Source: Diplolepis rosae (taxonomy: Eukaryota; Arthropoda; Insecta; Hymenoptera; Diplolepididae). From it: a stretch of DNA of 64,000 nucleotides. Made by a program: the position numbers and the translations under genes. The notes below the pieces were generated by a model. That model was not told the origin of the DNA. It searched no databases and saw only the letters and a list, made by a program, of their open reading frames with translations. Shown piece by piece: positions 53,561 through 64,000 of this stretch; position 1 is the stretch's first letter; every line of letters starts with the position of its first letter. The stretch covers positions 806,001-870,000 of the forward strand of contig JAPYXD010000734.1 in the NCBI GenBank assembly GCA_030998225.1, given 5' to 3'.

Positions 53561-55315
53561 CTTTCTAAATAATGAAATTATATTTATCATAATATATTTT
53601 AAATATTAATCGTAAGAAAATTAAGTGAGTTTACGTTAAAGTAATTTACTTAAATTTTTTCTTACCTCCAAAGAAGAGAAAAAGAAGACATTTTAGGGAT
53701 ACTAAATTAGGGTTGAAGATTTTACTGCAAGGTGTTTCTTTCGGTAAATCTGCTATCGACGTCATTATGCTCCCAATTTTCTAGTATAATAACGATTATC
53801 ATTAAATGTCAGATGATTGATTATGCCTTCCATTAATCTTCCTCGAAATCAATAGCTTTCCTTCTTTGTTCCATCCTCGCGCCTTAATTACTATCTATAA
53901 CAAGTAGTTAAATTCGCAATAAGAAATCACTTACATAACTGATAATTCGGTTAATTCTTATACATATATATAAATATCGATTTTTTTTCTAAATAACAAT
54001 TTTAATAAATATACTGCGAAAATTTGTTTAAATCTTTTTCATAAGTAATTCTAAAAACTATATTATAAGGAGAAACAATTTCAGAAATTTCTTGCGTTTA
54101 TCATGTGTATTGTGACAACAATAACCTTTGAATTCTACACAGTTAAAAGATTTTCATATATCACATATACGCAGAATGCTTAATATGCATTTATAAGCGA
54201 CGTTTTATTGAACTGTGTAAACTTGTGTCACTTACCTATATTTTAACGGAAAATATTTTATTATTATTATTATTTTAATAATTATACATCATAACCCACT
54301 AAAATTTAAAATGACATTCAACTTAAATCTGCTGATAATTAAGTTTCAAGTAAATTGAATTTTAATTAATCTTTATTGCAAAGTTCAATCGAATTCAGTG
54401 ATTTTAATATTTGCTGAATAAGAATGGGAAAAATGAAGTTTTATCTGGTTCTATAGCAAAAGATAATCATGGATTTAACTAGGTCTTTCTCTTGAAATGA
54501 CTAACTATATAAAACAAATAGAGTATTATTATTATATTATAATTATAAATTAAAATTAATATTCATATACTGAAGATAATTATTTCTTTATTTACTTGGT
54601 ATATAATTAATTAATAGTGCTAATTAGAGATCTGACATTTACTTAAAGGCGCCTATATATTTTTATATCCTTTATCTATCCGCGTTAATTATTTCCTATT
54701 CTCCTCTCCATCAAGCTAATCTTTCTCTATCCCTCGAATATCCAGACCATTCCTTTTCTATCTTATTTTTAATCTAATACTGCAGTGCCTACCTTTTTAA
54801 ATTATTTTTCCCATCTATGTCTATTCCCTTTCTAATCATTATAATACTTTTGTAGTTTTTGAAAAATGCTTCTATCCGTTTTAATCCTTATTTTTCTATA
54901 CAAGTCTATCCTTCGTTTAGTTTTTTAAACAGACAGTAGACGCGATAGTAAATAGAAAAGTTTGATATGGATGTGGGGAAAGGATTAACTTATTGTTAGA
55001 TACAAATATAGAGATTTAAAAATATAGACATAAGATACTCGATTAATAATTTCGATTTTCGAGAAGTTCTGATCTCATTATTCTCTTCTCAGAATACAGA
55101 TAAAAGATTTTGAAAACAAAAACAAGTCTCAATTTGCTCTTTTTCTTGTTTCTCATATTTCATAAGAGACACGAGATAGTCTCTTATAGCATTTGTTATT
55201 ATCTAATTAATGATGAGCTAGATCAACCACTTAATTAACGTTCTTCGACAAATCACATTAATATCTGTTTTTCAATGTCATAAGAATATCACGAAAGTCA
55301 TTCAAAATTGTGCTG
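53561..55315. other. No supported feature
   Basis: 1.75 kb of AT-rich sequence without a gene, RNA or repeat that I can support. It is the longest such stretch and could be host intergenic DNA. Confidence 0.5.
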
Positions 55316-55503
55316 CACTGAGAAAAAAATGCTATTGAATCAAAAGCATTTCTTTCCAAAAGCATGTATACTATGAATTCATAAAAATATACTACAAGAA
55401 CCAATAAATATGTTACTAATTCTATAGCATATTGATTTCAATTTATGATATGCATGCTTTTGGAAAGAAATGCTTTTGATTCAATAGCATTTTTTTCTCA
55501 GTG
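55316..55503. mobile_element. CACTGAG palindromic MITE
   Basis: 188 bp; CACTGAGAAAAAAATGCTAT at one end and its inverse at the other, with an inner inverse pair AAAGCATTTCTTTCCAAAAG. Confidence 0.85.
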
Positions 55504-55739
55504 TACATATCCTGCTAAAAATAATTTTTTGTCTCGAATAATGTTAAATTATATTTCAGCCCTCGTTCTCTGAGATAACAACTATAATTCTGTTACAGAA
55601 ATGTGGAAAGATATCACTTGCGATAAATTCTTTTTGCAATGTATTAAGAGTTAAAATATACCGTTTTGAAAATTATAAATTAATTATATTTTTGTATATA
55701 ATGTATAGTAATGTTATAAAATGTAGAGTAAAAAAAAAA

Positions 55740-55802
55740 GTAGATACACGACTCAGTCGTGAAGTCGAGCAGCAATACTACAGAGTAGTGCAGACGGCAC
55801 TA
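55740..55802. repeat. Left part of a CGACTCAGTCGTG element
   Basis: ACACGACTCAGTCGTG is a small palindrome; a related ACAACTTAGTCGTGTAG occurs at about 57225, on the other side of the palindrome 55803-57149, which was therefore inserted into this element. Confidence 0.5.
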
Positions 55803-57149
55803 TAGTCCAAGCAACAGGGAATTTGTTATGAATGATTTAGGACATTATTTATTTCAGAAAACGGACTGCGCCATCAGAAGAAAGGTTGGTCGTAGAATAA
55901 TTGTGTCATGTTTTGGACAACGAAATATGATTTATAAATTTTTTATTAACATTTAAGATAAAAAAATCGCACTTTTTTTAGTTTTGTGTTTATAACATAA
56001 AAGGTAATTATCCAATCTTAATAACATCAATTGAAAATTTGTAGACAATTAAATTGCGAACAAAATGAGCTGTCGTTTGATCTGATTGGATGATTAGAAG
56101 CGGCGAAAATTCAGCTTTTGTTAAACAAATTAATATCTCAGTTAATTTTTAACTTTTTAGGTTGAGGTTTGGTCGAAAAGTAGCAGACTTTATGCTCTTT
56201 AAATTTATAGAAAAACGGACACTTTAAGACAATAGGTTTCCGCGCTATTGACACTTGAATTTATTTAATGCGTTAATTGTAAAATGTCTGCTTGCCGCAG
56301 AGGTGGTCAGATTTTTATTTTGAAAACGGCTTTTAAAAATATAAATCAAGCACAACAGAACGTCAAACTTAGTTTTTCGCTAAAATGTTGCAAAGTTTAT
56401 TTTAAAAAGCCCCAAACATGGCTCCAAACGCGTGAACGCAGCAAAGTGACTCAGTGAGCCACTCGCCTTCTCCCCCCACCACTGTCACTTTGCTGCTTTC
56501 AGGAGTTTGAAGTCATGTTTGGGCCTTTTTTTAATTAACTTTGCAACATTTTAGCGAAAAACCAAGATTGACGTTCTTTCGTGCTTGATTTATATTTTTA
56601 AAAGCCGTTTTCAAAATAAAAATCGGACCACCTCTGCGGCAAGCAGACATTTTACAATTAACGCATTAAATAAATTAAAGTGTCAATAGCGCGGAAACCT
56701 ATTATCTTAAAGTGTCCGTTTTTCTATAAATTTGAAGAGCATAAAGTCTGCTACTTTCCCACCAAATCTCAACCTAAAAAGTTAAAAATTAACCGAGATA
56801 TTAATTTGTTTAACAAAAGCTGAATTTCCTGGTTTTTCCGAATTTTCGCCGCTTCTAATAATCCAATCAGATTAAACGACAGCTCATTTTGTTCGCAATT
56901 CAATTGTCTACAAATTTTCAATTGATGTTATTAAGATTGGATAATTACCTTTTATGTTATAAACACAAAACTAAAAAAAGTGCGATTTTTTTATCTTAAA
57001 TGTTAATAAAAAATTTATAAATCATATTTCGTTGTCCAAAACATGACACAATTATTCTACGACCAACCTTTCTTCTGATGGCGCAGTCCGTTTTCTGAAA
57101 TAAATAATGTCCTAAATCATTCATAACAAATTCCCTGTTGCTTGGACTA
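55803..57149. mobile_element. 1.35-kb near-perfect palindromic element
   Basis: Begins TAGTCCAAGCAACAGGG and ends CCCTGTTGCTTGGACTA; the arms are inverse over their entire length and meet at about 56470 (TTTGCTGC...GCAGCAAAG). Flanked by TA. No gene. It shows the uninterrupted form of 40101-45180. Confidence 0.9.
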
Positions 57150-57269
57150 CTACTCTTAACTGTAGCAGCATACGTGTGGCTGACACGAATAGTTACTGCC
57201 GAAAAACGATTGATTCGTGCCACTACACAACTTAGTCGTGTAGAAAGAAGTAACCAGTAGTGTAGAATT

Positions 57270-58430
57270 TTCTCCGTGTACGGTCAAAGAAAAGTTTCTT
57301 TTTTAAAAAAAAACTTGATTGTTTTTTTTCTATGAATTAAAGAAATAAATGTTTGCACAGTCGCATAGTACATACGTAATATGACTCATAGAAATATTTT
57401 CTTTAATTTAAAGAAAAAATTGTCTTTGTTAAAAAATAATAAAATTAAATGAATTTTTTCCGTAGTTTTTTCCAGTATTGTATTTGAATTAAAAAAATAC
57501 TTTTTCAATCGAATAAATAATGTTAAAAAAGTAATTTTCCTCATTTAAAAAAAGCTAAAAACGTGATTTATGAAATTCAGATAAATTTATATTTGTTTTA
57601 AAAGTGTTTGATTATTAATCATACATAATACGCGGTGAATATATAGGAGTCATTAAAGACAATCAAGTTCAAATTTAAAGTATAAGTCTCAAAGTGTAAA
57701 ATTTGAGTCGTTTTCATAGAGAAAAAAGGTGTCTTTCACTGAAAGCAAAGCCTCTCCCGAAAAAAGTTCTGTTTCAATTAAACTCTGCCTGTCTGCTCCA
57801 GTTAAGTGTAAGTCGTTTACACTGACAAATTGGACTGTTCTTAAATTTTAACAACTTGAAGGAAGTGCCCACATATTCAGCAAGTATGTCATTCTTAACA
57901 AGCATATACATCCTACCCTCTCTAAATCTGAATTAGTTACAATTTGACTAACTAAATTAGTACATTTTTCCAACCGGATACCAATTCAATTACTAATCTT
58001 TTTCTACACATTTTATTAATTTTAAATCAGATGGTTGAGTTCGAAATTACGTTTTATTACCAGTAAACATATCCATACAATTTAAATTACTTGTACTTGA
58101 TTAGAAATTATTGGTTAAACCTAGGGAAGAAAACAATGAGGGGGATGAAAATGAAGGGTAACATAACAAGAAGTAAAATTATGTCAAGGTTACGGTATTG
58201 TTAAATATTGGTTATCGTTTTAGCACATCTTCTCGAATTGCAAAACTACAAGATTTCCGTTCAGGGTGTTTCCGTTAGGAAGCCAAGGAATAAAATCACA
58301 TTAAGGTCATATGTTAAGAAGGTCACATCACGTCAGTGATTATATTAACAGATCTGTAAGGTTATTACAAAACTATTAACAAAAATTAATTTTTCTACTA
58401 CTAGTAGAAACAAAATCATGGGCGATACAT
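57270..58430. other. No supported gene; minor AAAGAAA-type repeats
   Basis: 57270-57640 has TTTAATTTAAAGAAA-type MITE-like inverse motifs; the rest is AT-rich without recognised features. Confidence 0.4.
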
Positions 58431-58439
58431 GATAAAAAT

Positions 58440-58900
58440 TAATTTTATTCGTGTGGTTGTTACCCTTGTTTTGCTCGGGCATCAAACTTCACACTCGCAA
58501 AATATTGTAATTTTTTTTTTCCCTAGTTACACAATATACTATTTCCTACCAGCGGGTCTTAAAGTGAATTTTATGGCCTCCTGTGGGACAAACAATAGCT
58601 TATTGTGCAACTTAGGGAAAGTAAATGTTTTCCCGATGTTGCATACGATTTTTTTTCCTACTGGGGGGGCGAAAAATTGATTTTTTTTGCCTCGCAGGGA
58701 TCAATAAAATGCACTTTATGACTCGCTAGTAAAAAGATCCATTTTTTGACCTCCAAGTAGAAAAAATTCCGTGTGCAACACGGAAAAAACATTTTTTTTA
58801 CTCGTGTGATTGTTGCCCTCGCGCCTTGCTCAGACATCAAACGTCACGCATTCGCAAAATAAACTTCTCTTTCCCTAGTTCAACAATAAACTATTTATGT
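58440..58900. repeat. Two direct copies of MITE arm sequence
   Basis: CGTGTGGTTGTTACCC...CATCAAACTTCACACTCGCAAAAT (58448-58505) and CGTGTGATTGTTGCCC...CATCAAACGTCACGC (58802-58855), each followed by TTCCCTAGTT. Same arm family as 37223-37622, minus orientation. Confidence 0.6.
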
Positions 58901-59099
58901 GAACACTACATAAAAGCTATTAAATCTGTAGCAAGCGTACCCTGGTGAAAGTAACGGCTTAGATTTCATTCCGCACTATTCCGTTCTATAATAATGAACA
59001 GGACTTATATCGACCCTTAGTATTAATATTAAATTCAAATTAATTAGGTGAGTTTTAAATTTTTGTCACTGCCTACATTATCGGAGGTTCACTAGTCGC

Positions 59100-59735
59100 G
59101 TATCAGATAGGATACGTTGTCGACAGGTGTCCTCGTAGACAATTTCAAACTCTTATATCGCAAATAAGGCTCGAATCCTAGCGCAGTCGAAAGCGTCTTT
59201 TTTTCCACAGAAAGATTTTCAAATTCTTTAAATATTAATATTAAATATTGTTTATGTTCTTAGTCAGCTTTAGAGTCCAGAAAAAATGTAACTCAAGGAT
59301 TCATAGTTTCAAAATTAATTTTTACCCATGTATTTTTCTGGCTACTTGAAAAATAACAATTTTATTGTGATGAGATCACAGATTTTTAGACATATTTGTT
59401 CTGGAATAATTACTCTCAATTTCTTCTTAAAATCTACAATTGTATATATAATCTTTCTTAGGGTAGATATTTTTTTGTACAATTTTTATTTGTAAATTTA
59501 GTTGTTTAGACTAATTTTATTATTTCACACGTGTAATTCATTTATATCGTTTTTTACCACAATGTTTCTCCGTCACATGTGCAATTTTGTAAGATTCTCC
59601 CCTTTGTATATTTTTATAGAAATAAATTCTGACTGATGAGGACTCCAATCAGAGTCAAAACGTTTGAAAATATGAAACCTTGGGTTATATTTTTTCTGGA
59701 CCCTAAAGCCAACTAAGAACACCAACAATATTTAT
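59100..59735. mobile_element. Penelope-type remnant with inverted ends
   Basis: 59240-59310 (GTTCTTAGTCAGCTTTAGAG) is the inverse of 59660-59735, and 59165-59240 repeats the tRNA-like module of the Penelope-like element at 28205-28302. A hammerhead-like motif lies in the right arm. No ORF: a short non-autonomous or truncated form. Confidence 0.6.
59633..59664 (+). ncRNA. Hammerhead-like motif with changed core
   Basis: CTGATGAG, stem GACTC/GAGTC with loop CAATCA, then AAAAC instead of the conserved GAAAC. The G-to-A change hits an essential core base, so the motif is probably inactive. Confidence 0.55.
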
Positions 59736-60231
59736 AAAGATTTTCAACCTCGGTCGATGCAAATTGGTTGAAAATATATTTAATTCAATTCGAGAATTCA
59801 AATCCGAATGAATCCGAAAAAAAATTTCAATCCAACTCAAATAATGAATCAATGAAATTGAATTGAAATTTATTATGGATTCATTCGAACTGGAATTCTT
59901 GAATTGGGTCAGCTAGATTTTCAACCGATTTGAATCAAGTGAGATCGACAACTTTTTTTTTAATCGGATTGAGTTTGATTTTCAATAGATGTTTAAATAT
60001 TTCGAGCACTTATTACAAGGGAAATGAGGACAAAGATATATGGGAAAGTCTTTTTCCCACTTACGAAACGGAAGTAAAAACTGCACGAAAAGAAATAGTT
60101 CAATAAATTTCATAGAACTGTTTAAGAATTAAGGGGACTGAGCGAAAAATGGGGCCGGAATTCGAGCGCTCACGGTATACATGCATTTTCTCGGTCAATA
60201 CTACTTGGATTTTGATAAATTCTTTTTCATT
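59736..60231. other. No supported feature
   Basis: AT-rich with an AATTCAAATCCGAATGAATCCG-like irregular repeat; no gene. Confidence 0.4.
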
Positions 60232-61938
60232 TTGTTCAAGACACTCTGTACCCGGAGATCCTCCTAGAAGTCTTCAACTCTTGTCTTCGGGAGGGGAGAT
60301 TCTTCGCAGACTGGAAGAAGCAGAGGTTGGTCCTGCTGAGGAAGGGCAACAAACCTCTAGGGGATGCCTCATCGTACAGACCAATATGTTTATTGGATAC
60401 GATGGGGAAACTTCTGGAGGAAATGATCCTACAAAGACTACAGGGTCACATGGTCCGCGAGAATGGTCTCTCGGAAAACCAGTTCGGCTTTCGGAAAGGC
60501 AGGTCCACAGTGGACGCCATCCAGGCAGTGGTGGACATCACCACTAAAGCAAGAAAAGGAACTGGTAAGCGCAAAGGATTCTGCGCGTTGATCAGCATTG
60601 ACATACGCAATGCGTTCAGTACCGCGAGATGGAATATCTGCATCGAGGCGATGGTGCGGAAAAAGGTCCCAGACTACCTGCTGCGAATGATAGATGACTA
60701 TCTGAGCGACAGGTGGGTGATATACGAGGACGCAACTGGTCTCTCAAGGAAGAGATGACATTTGGCGCCCTCAAGGGTCGCGGGTGGGTCCACTCGTTTG
60801 GAACGTCATGTACGACGATTTCCTGTGAATGGACCTGCCTGCTGGAACGAGCATCGTCGGCTTCGCGAATGACGCACTTGTCGTGTGCGCCGCTGACGAC
60901 GTCAAAATCCTGGAGCTGAGGATCAATGACAGTCTGTGGCGGGCAAAGCGTTGGTTGGATAGCAGATGCCTGAAAATGGCCCCTGAAAAGACCGAGGCTT
61001 TGCTGGTCACGGACAGGAGATCCTTCAAATACCCGAGGATCGTTCTCGGGGAACATGAAATAAAGTGGAAAAAGAGCATAAAGTACCTGGGTGTGCAGTT
61101 GGATCGAAGGCTTAGCTTCGGCAAACACCTGCAGATCGCGACTGCCAAAGCTATCCAATGTGGGGCCGCCCTGACTCAGCTCATGCCCAACAATGGTGGA
61201 CCCAGGGAAGCTAAGAGAAGGCTGGTGGCGAGCGTGGTAAACTCGAAGCTGCTATATGCAGCTCCGATCTGGACAAGTGCCCTTAACAACCATGCTATCC
61301 TGAAGAAGCTGTTCTCGGCACAGAGAGATGTGGTGATGACAATTGTCTCAGCATACCGAACTATGTCGACGAGTGCTGTGCTGGTCCTGGCGAGCGTCCC
61401 GCCAATTGACTTATTGGCGGAGGAAAGGAAAGAGAACTTTCAGCTCCGTAAGGAGCTCACCTGCCTAACAAACCTGCAGGAAATCGCTCGCCCGAAGGAG
61501 GCCATCCGCAAGGATGGAAGGCGCAGACTCGTCGAGAAATGGCAGGCGAGATGGCATGGTGACCAATCCGGGAGATGGACACACCGCCTAATCCCGGAGC
61601 TCACCACCTGGCTGGATAGAAAGCACGGTCAAGTCGGCTTTTACCTGGCGAAAGGGCTTTCAGGCCATGACTGCTTTAATGCGTACCTGAAGCGCTTCAT
61701 GAAGAGAGACGACGAGTCGTGTAGCTACTGCGGATCCCTTGTGGACAATGCAGAGCACGCACTCTTTTTCTGTTCCAGGTGGGGCGTGTCAAGAGAGGAT
61801 GTCGGTCAGAAAGTGGGCGCACAACTCACCCCTGACACGATGGTGTCTCTCATGATCCAGTCTGAACGGAAATGGATGCTTATCGAGTCATTCGTCACCC
61901 TGGTGATGAAGACGAGGGGGCTCGATGGGCGCGTGTAA
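60232..61938 (+). pseudogene. ORF2 (reverse transcriptase) of R1-type non-LTR element, truncated at both ends
   Basis: RT motifs in order: LVLLRKGNKPLGDASSYRPI (60327 on), NQFGFRKGRSTVDAI, a strand with LISIDIRNAFSTARW carrying the first catalytic Asp (about 60600), a shifted PQGS region near 60770, then GFANDALVVCAADD (about 60860), where the usual F-A-D-D is F-A-N-D. The thumb and C-terminal region is open from 60829 to 61938, including a CSYCG...H...C knuckle (about 61715-61775). Endonuclease and 5' end are missing, and the 3' end stops in a MITE without poly-A tail. Two frame changes near 60760 and one stop near 60758. GC-rich, unlike its surroundings. Confidence 0.9.
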
Positions 61939-61944
61939 ATAAAG

Positions 61945-62155
61945 CGTTGTTTTCAAAATTCGAGAAATAGTAGAAAAGATTAAAACGGACGTAGATAGAC
62001 TACTATTGGTTTTGACGATGAAAAAAAAGTTTCCAATGTCTTTTGCTAAAACTGAACTTTTTTTGAATTTCGAAACCAGAAGTAGTTTATCTTCGTCCGT
62101 TTTTATCTTCTCTAACGTTTCCTAAATTTTGGAAACAAAATTTTACGTATTTTGG
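61945..62155. mobile_element. Short inverted-repeat MITE, copy 2
   Basis: GTTGTTTTCAAAATTCGAGAAATAG with GACGTAGATAG at the left and the inverse at the right; same family as 37022-37220. It sits directly on the truncated end of the R1-type ORF2. Confidence 0.75.
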
Positions 62156-62221
62156 AGACAAACATGTAGAAACCTAAAATCAATAATATTTGCTAATTTT
62201 CTAAGAACCACATTCCCTTAA

Positions 62222-63200
62222 GCCTCCATCACCCTTAAGGAACACATTCTCAGCATGACACTCGCGTTTCGCGCTCGATTTTCTGTATACATTTCCGTAA
62301 CATTCTAATAATTTACATGATTAAACAAAATTTATCTTCTTTTAAATATCTTAAACAGAAAAAAAAATCGTAGAATGTTTTCAAGCAAACCATTTTTTAT
62401 TTTAACGCTTATTTTGTATCTCACATATTTTGGATAAATAATGGAATTTTTGAACTTTAGTCGTTAAATGTTGCAATTCAAACTGTTAGATTTTTATTTA
62501 TTAAACAATTTTGTATAATAACTTTCTATCGTATTGTGTATAATTTAACTGAAAAATAGAATTTAGATATCGACTTTTTTCTAGTTTAGACATACTGTAA
62601 CGTTCCTAATTTTGGTTTAATTAAAAAATGTTATTAGGATAATAATAATAAATAAATTTTTTGTGTTTTGGAAAAATCCAAAATTCGAATACTGGTTTCT
62701 GATAGTGCTCATAATTCGCTCTTAATTATCCTAATAATATTTTTCGATTAAACCAAAATTAGGAAAGTTACAGTATGTTAAAACTTGAAAAAAATCAATA
62801 TCTAAATTTTATTTTCCAGTTAAATTATACAAGATACGACAAAACATTATTATACAAAACTGTTCACTATAAAAAGATTTTAACTAAATGTTTTTAACTA
62901 TAATAATTCAATAATTCCCTTTTTTAAACAAAATATGTGAGATACGAAAAAAACGTTGATATAGAGAATTATATGTCTAAATGAGGTTTACAAATTCTCA
63001 GAAAGACATTTTTTAACAAGATGTATATTTTATGTTTTGATTTTAAAAAAAAACACCATTGAAAATAAAAAATTTCATTTTTTAACCAAAACATGTGACA
63101 CAAAATAAGCGTTAAAATAAAAAATTGTTTGCTTAAAAACAGTCTACGAATTATTTTCCTTTTTGAATAAAAAACCGGAAAAAATGAAAAAAACATAAAA
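62222..63200. repeat. Foldback repeat related to 52550-53560
   Basis: The two halves are inverse around about 62680 (ATTCGAATACTGG centre); arms contain AAAAATATTATTAGGATAAT and ACTTGAAAAAAATC in both directions. No ORF beyond low-complexity Phe/Lys frames. Confidence 0.65.
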
Positions 63201-64000
63201 ATTGTTTTGCCCAATTGGTGATTAATGACAAAACGCGAACAAGGTTTAAATTTTCAAAACTTTTCTTGAGGATTCTGTTACCGGAGTCTCTAACAGAATG
63301 ATCTGAACTGTTTTAAAAACCGACTCAGGACATGTGGCTTTGCTGACTGACAACTTTGTTTTTTAAAAGTAATCCTGAGAGGTTCTTTCCCTCCTTGAAG
63401 AAGACTATTGCCCTAAACCTAGTTAAGAAATTCGAGACGTTTATGGTGATTTTTACGAGTGGACGAAAGCGTGTATTTTTCAAGAAAATTTTTCTAGAAA
63501 AGATGTGCAATTAACTGCAATAAAAGTGTTAATGAATGTTCCATTTATATTCTTTCTAAAAAGATGTTGAAAGAGTTCGTAATTGTCCTATATTAATTTT
63601 AATAATGTTTGCGGACCCAAAGGCATAGAAAAGATTGGTAGGCGCTTTCAATGAATAATAACAGTCTTTATTTCCATAGATTACAATGACAGAGAACTAC
63701 TCCTATGACTCTGAGTTCTCTTCCGGCCGCCAGTGGCGCACTAGTCGGAGTGACGTCACCTAATGTCCTAATTACCACCGTCCGTGGTTTGCAAAATAAT
63801 ACTAACGTCGCTAACCTAAATACCTTTCAGGTTGACCGGTGGCGCTGGTATCACAATAGAACAAATCGTAAATAAACATAATTCCAATCACTCAAGCTTC
63901 CCTCGCGTATCTGTATTATCGTAGAATATATTTCTAATTAGTCTTTTCTGACAATGCGTAGATGGCGCTAATGTCGCGCTGAAATAGATAAAGAACTCAG
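63201..64000. other. No supported feature
   Basis: The last 360 bases become less AT-rich (GCCGCCAGTGGCGCACTAG, GGTGGCGCTGG), perhaps the edge of another element that runs off the window. I could not assign it. Confidence 0.4.

Noticed and set aside
60616..61158. 180-residue minus-strand frame
   Set aside because: Shadow of the GC-rich R1-type ORF2 on the plus strand, which has clear RT motifs.
1..64000. Host protein-coding gene
   Set aside because: No frame outside the transposable elements shows a conserved domain or plausible exon series.
63640..64000. LTR or gene edge at the right end of the window
   Set aside because: GC shift and short GGCGC motifs only; no termini or frame to support a call.

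Overview
This 64 kb window is AT-rich, intron-style eukaryotic DNA made almost entirely of transposable elements. The mixture (Ty3/gypsy elements with env genes, a Penelope-like element, R1-type non-LTR elements, mariner, Tc1-like, hAT-type and TA-targeted MITEs) points to an insect genome; Hymenoptera is a plausible guess, not proven. I see no ordinary host gene, rRNA or intact tRNA gene.

Element A (minus strand, 14537 down to beyond position 1) is an env-bearing Ty3/gypsy retroelement. Its 5' LTR (8274-14537) and the visible part of its 3' LTR (1-3332) each contain a large array of a ~133-bp satellite, so the complete LTR is about 6.3 kb. Between the LTRs lie a primer-binding-site candidate, a ~2.2 kb leader made of hairpin-forming tandem repeats, an integrase remnant, an env pseudogene and a polypurine tract. 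Gag, protease, RT and RNase H are missing.

Element B (plus strand, 14538-36739) is a second, distantly related env-bearing Ty3/gypsy element whose 5' end is cut exactly where element A begins. It holds gag, pol (protease mostly deleted, integrase finger deleted), then an unusual 3' gene block: a small CARD-like protein, an envelope like that of element A, a protein with three dsRNA-binding-like domains and a zinc knuckle, a second envelope resembling the baculovirus F/errantivirus type, two related Cys-rich proteins, and another dsRNA-binding domain plus zinc-knuckle protein, followed by a polypurine tract and a 3' LTR. Most of these ORFs follow a splice-acceptor-like sequence. The CARD and dsRNA-binding proteins suggest, by inference, that the element carried functions against apoptosis and RNA interference. 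Element B is broken by four later insertions: a solo LTR in RNase H, a Penelope-like element with hammerhead ribozyme motifs in the second envelope, a 1.6 kb inverted-repeat element, and a foldback/Tc1 complex inside its 3' LTR.

From 36.7 to 64 kb the sequence is a mosaic of palindromic MITEs, three R1-type non-LTR fragments (two with internal deletions), a degenerate 1.25 kb mariner with TA target duplication, a 302-bp hAT-type MITE with a perfect 8-bp target duplication, a Penelope remnant with a mutated hammerhead motif, and stretches of featureless AT-rich DNA. Several insertions are nested and can be ordered in time.
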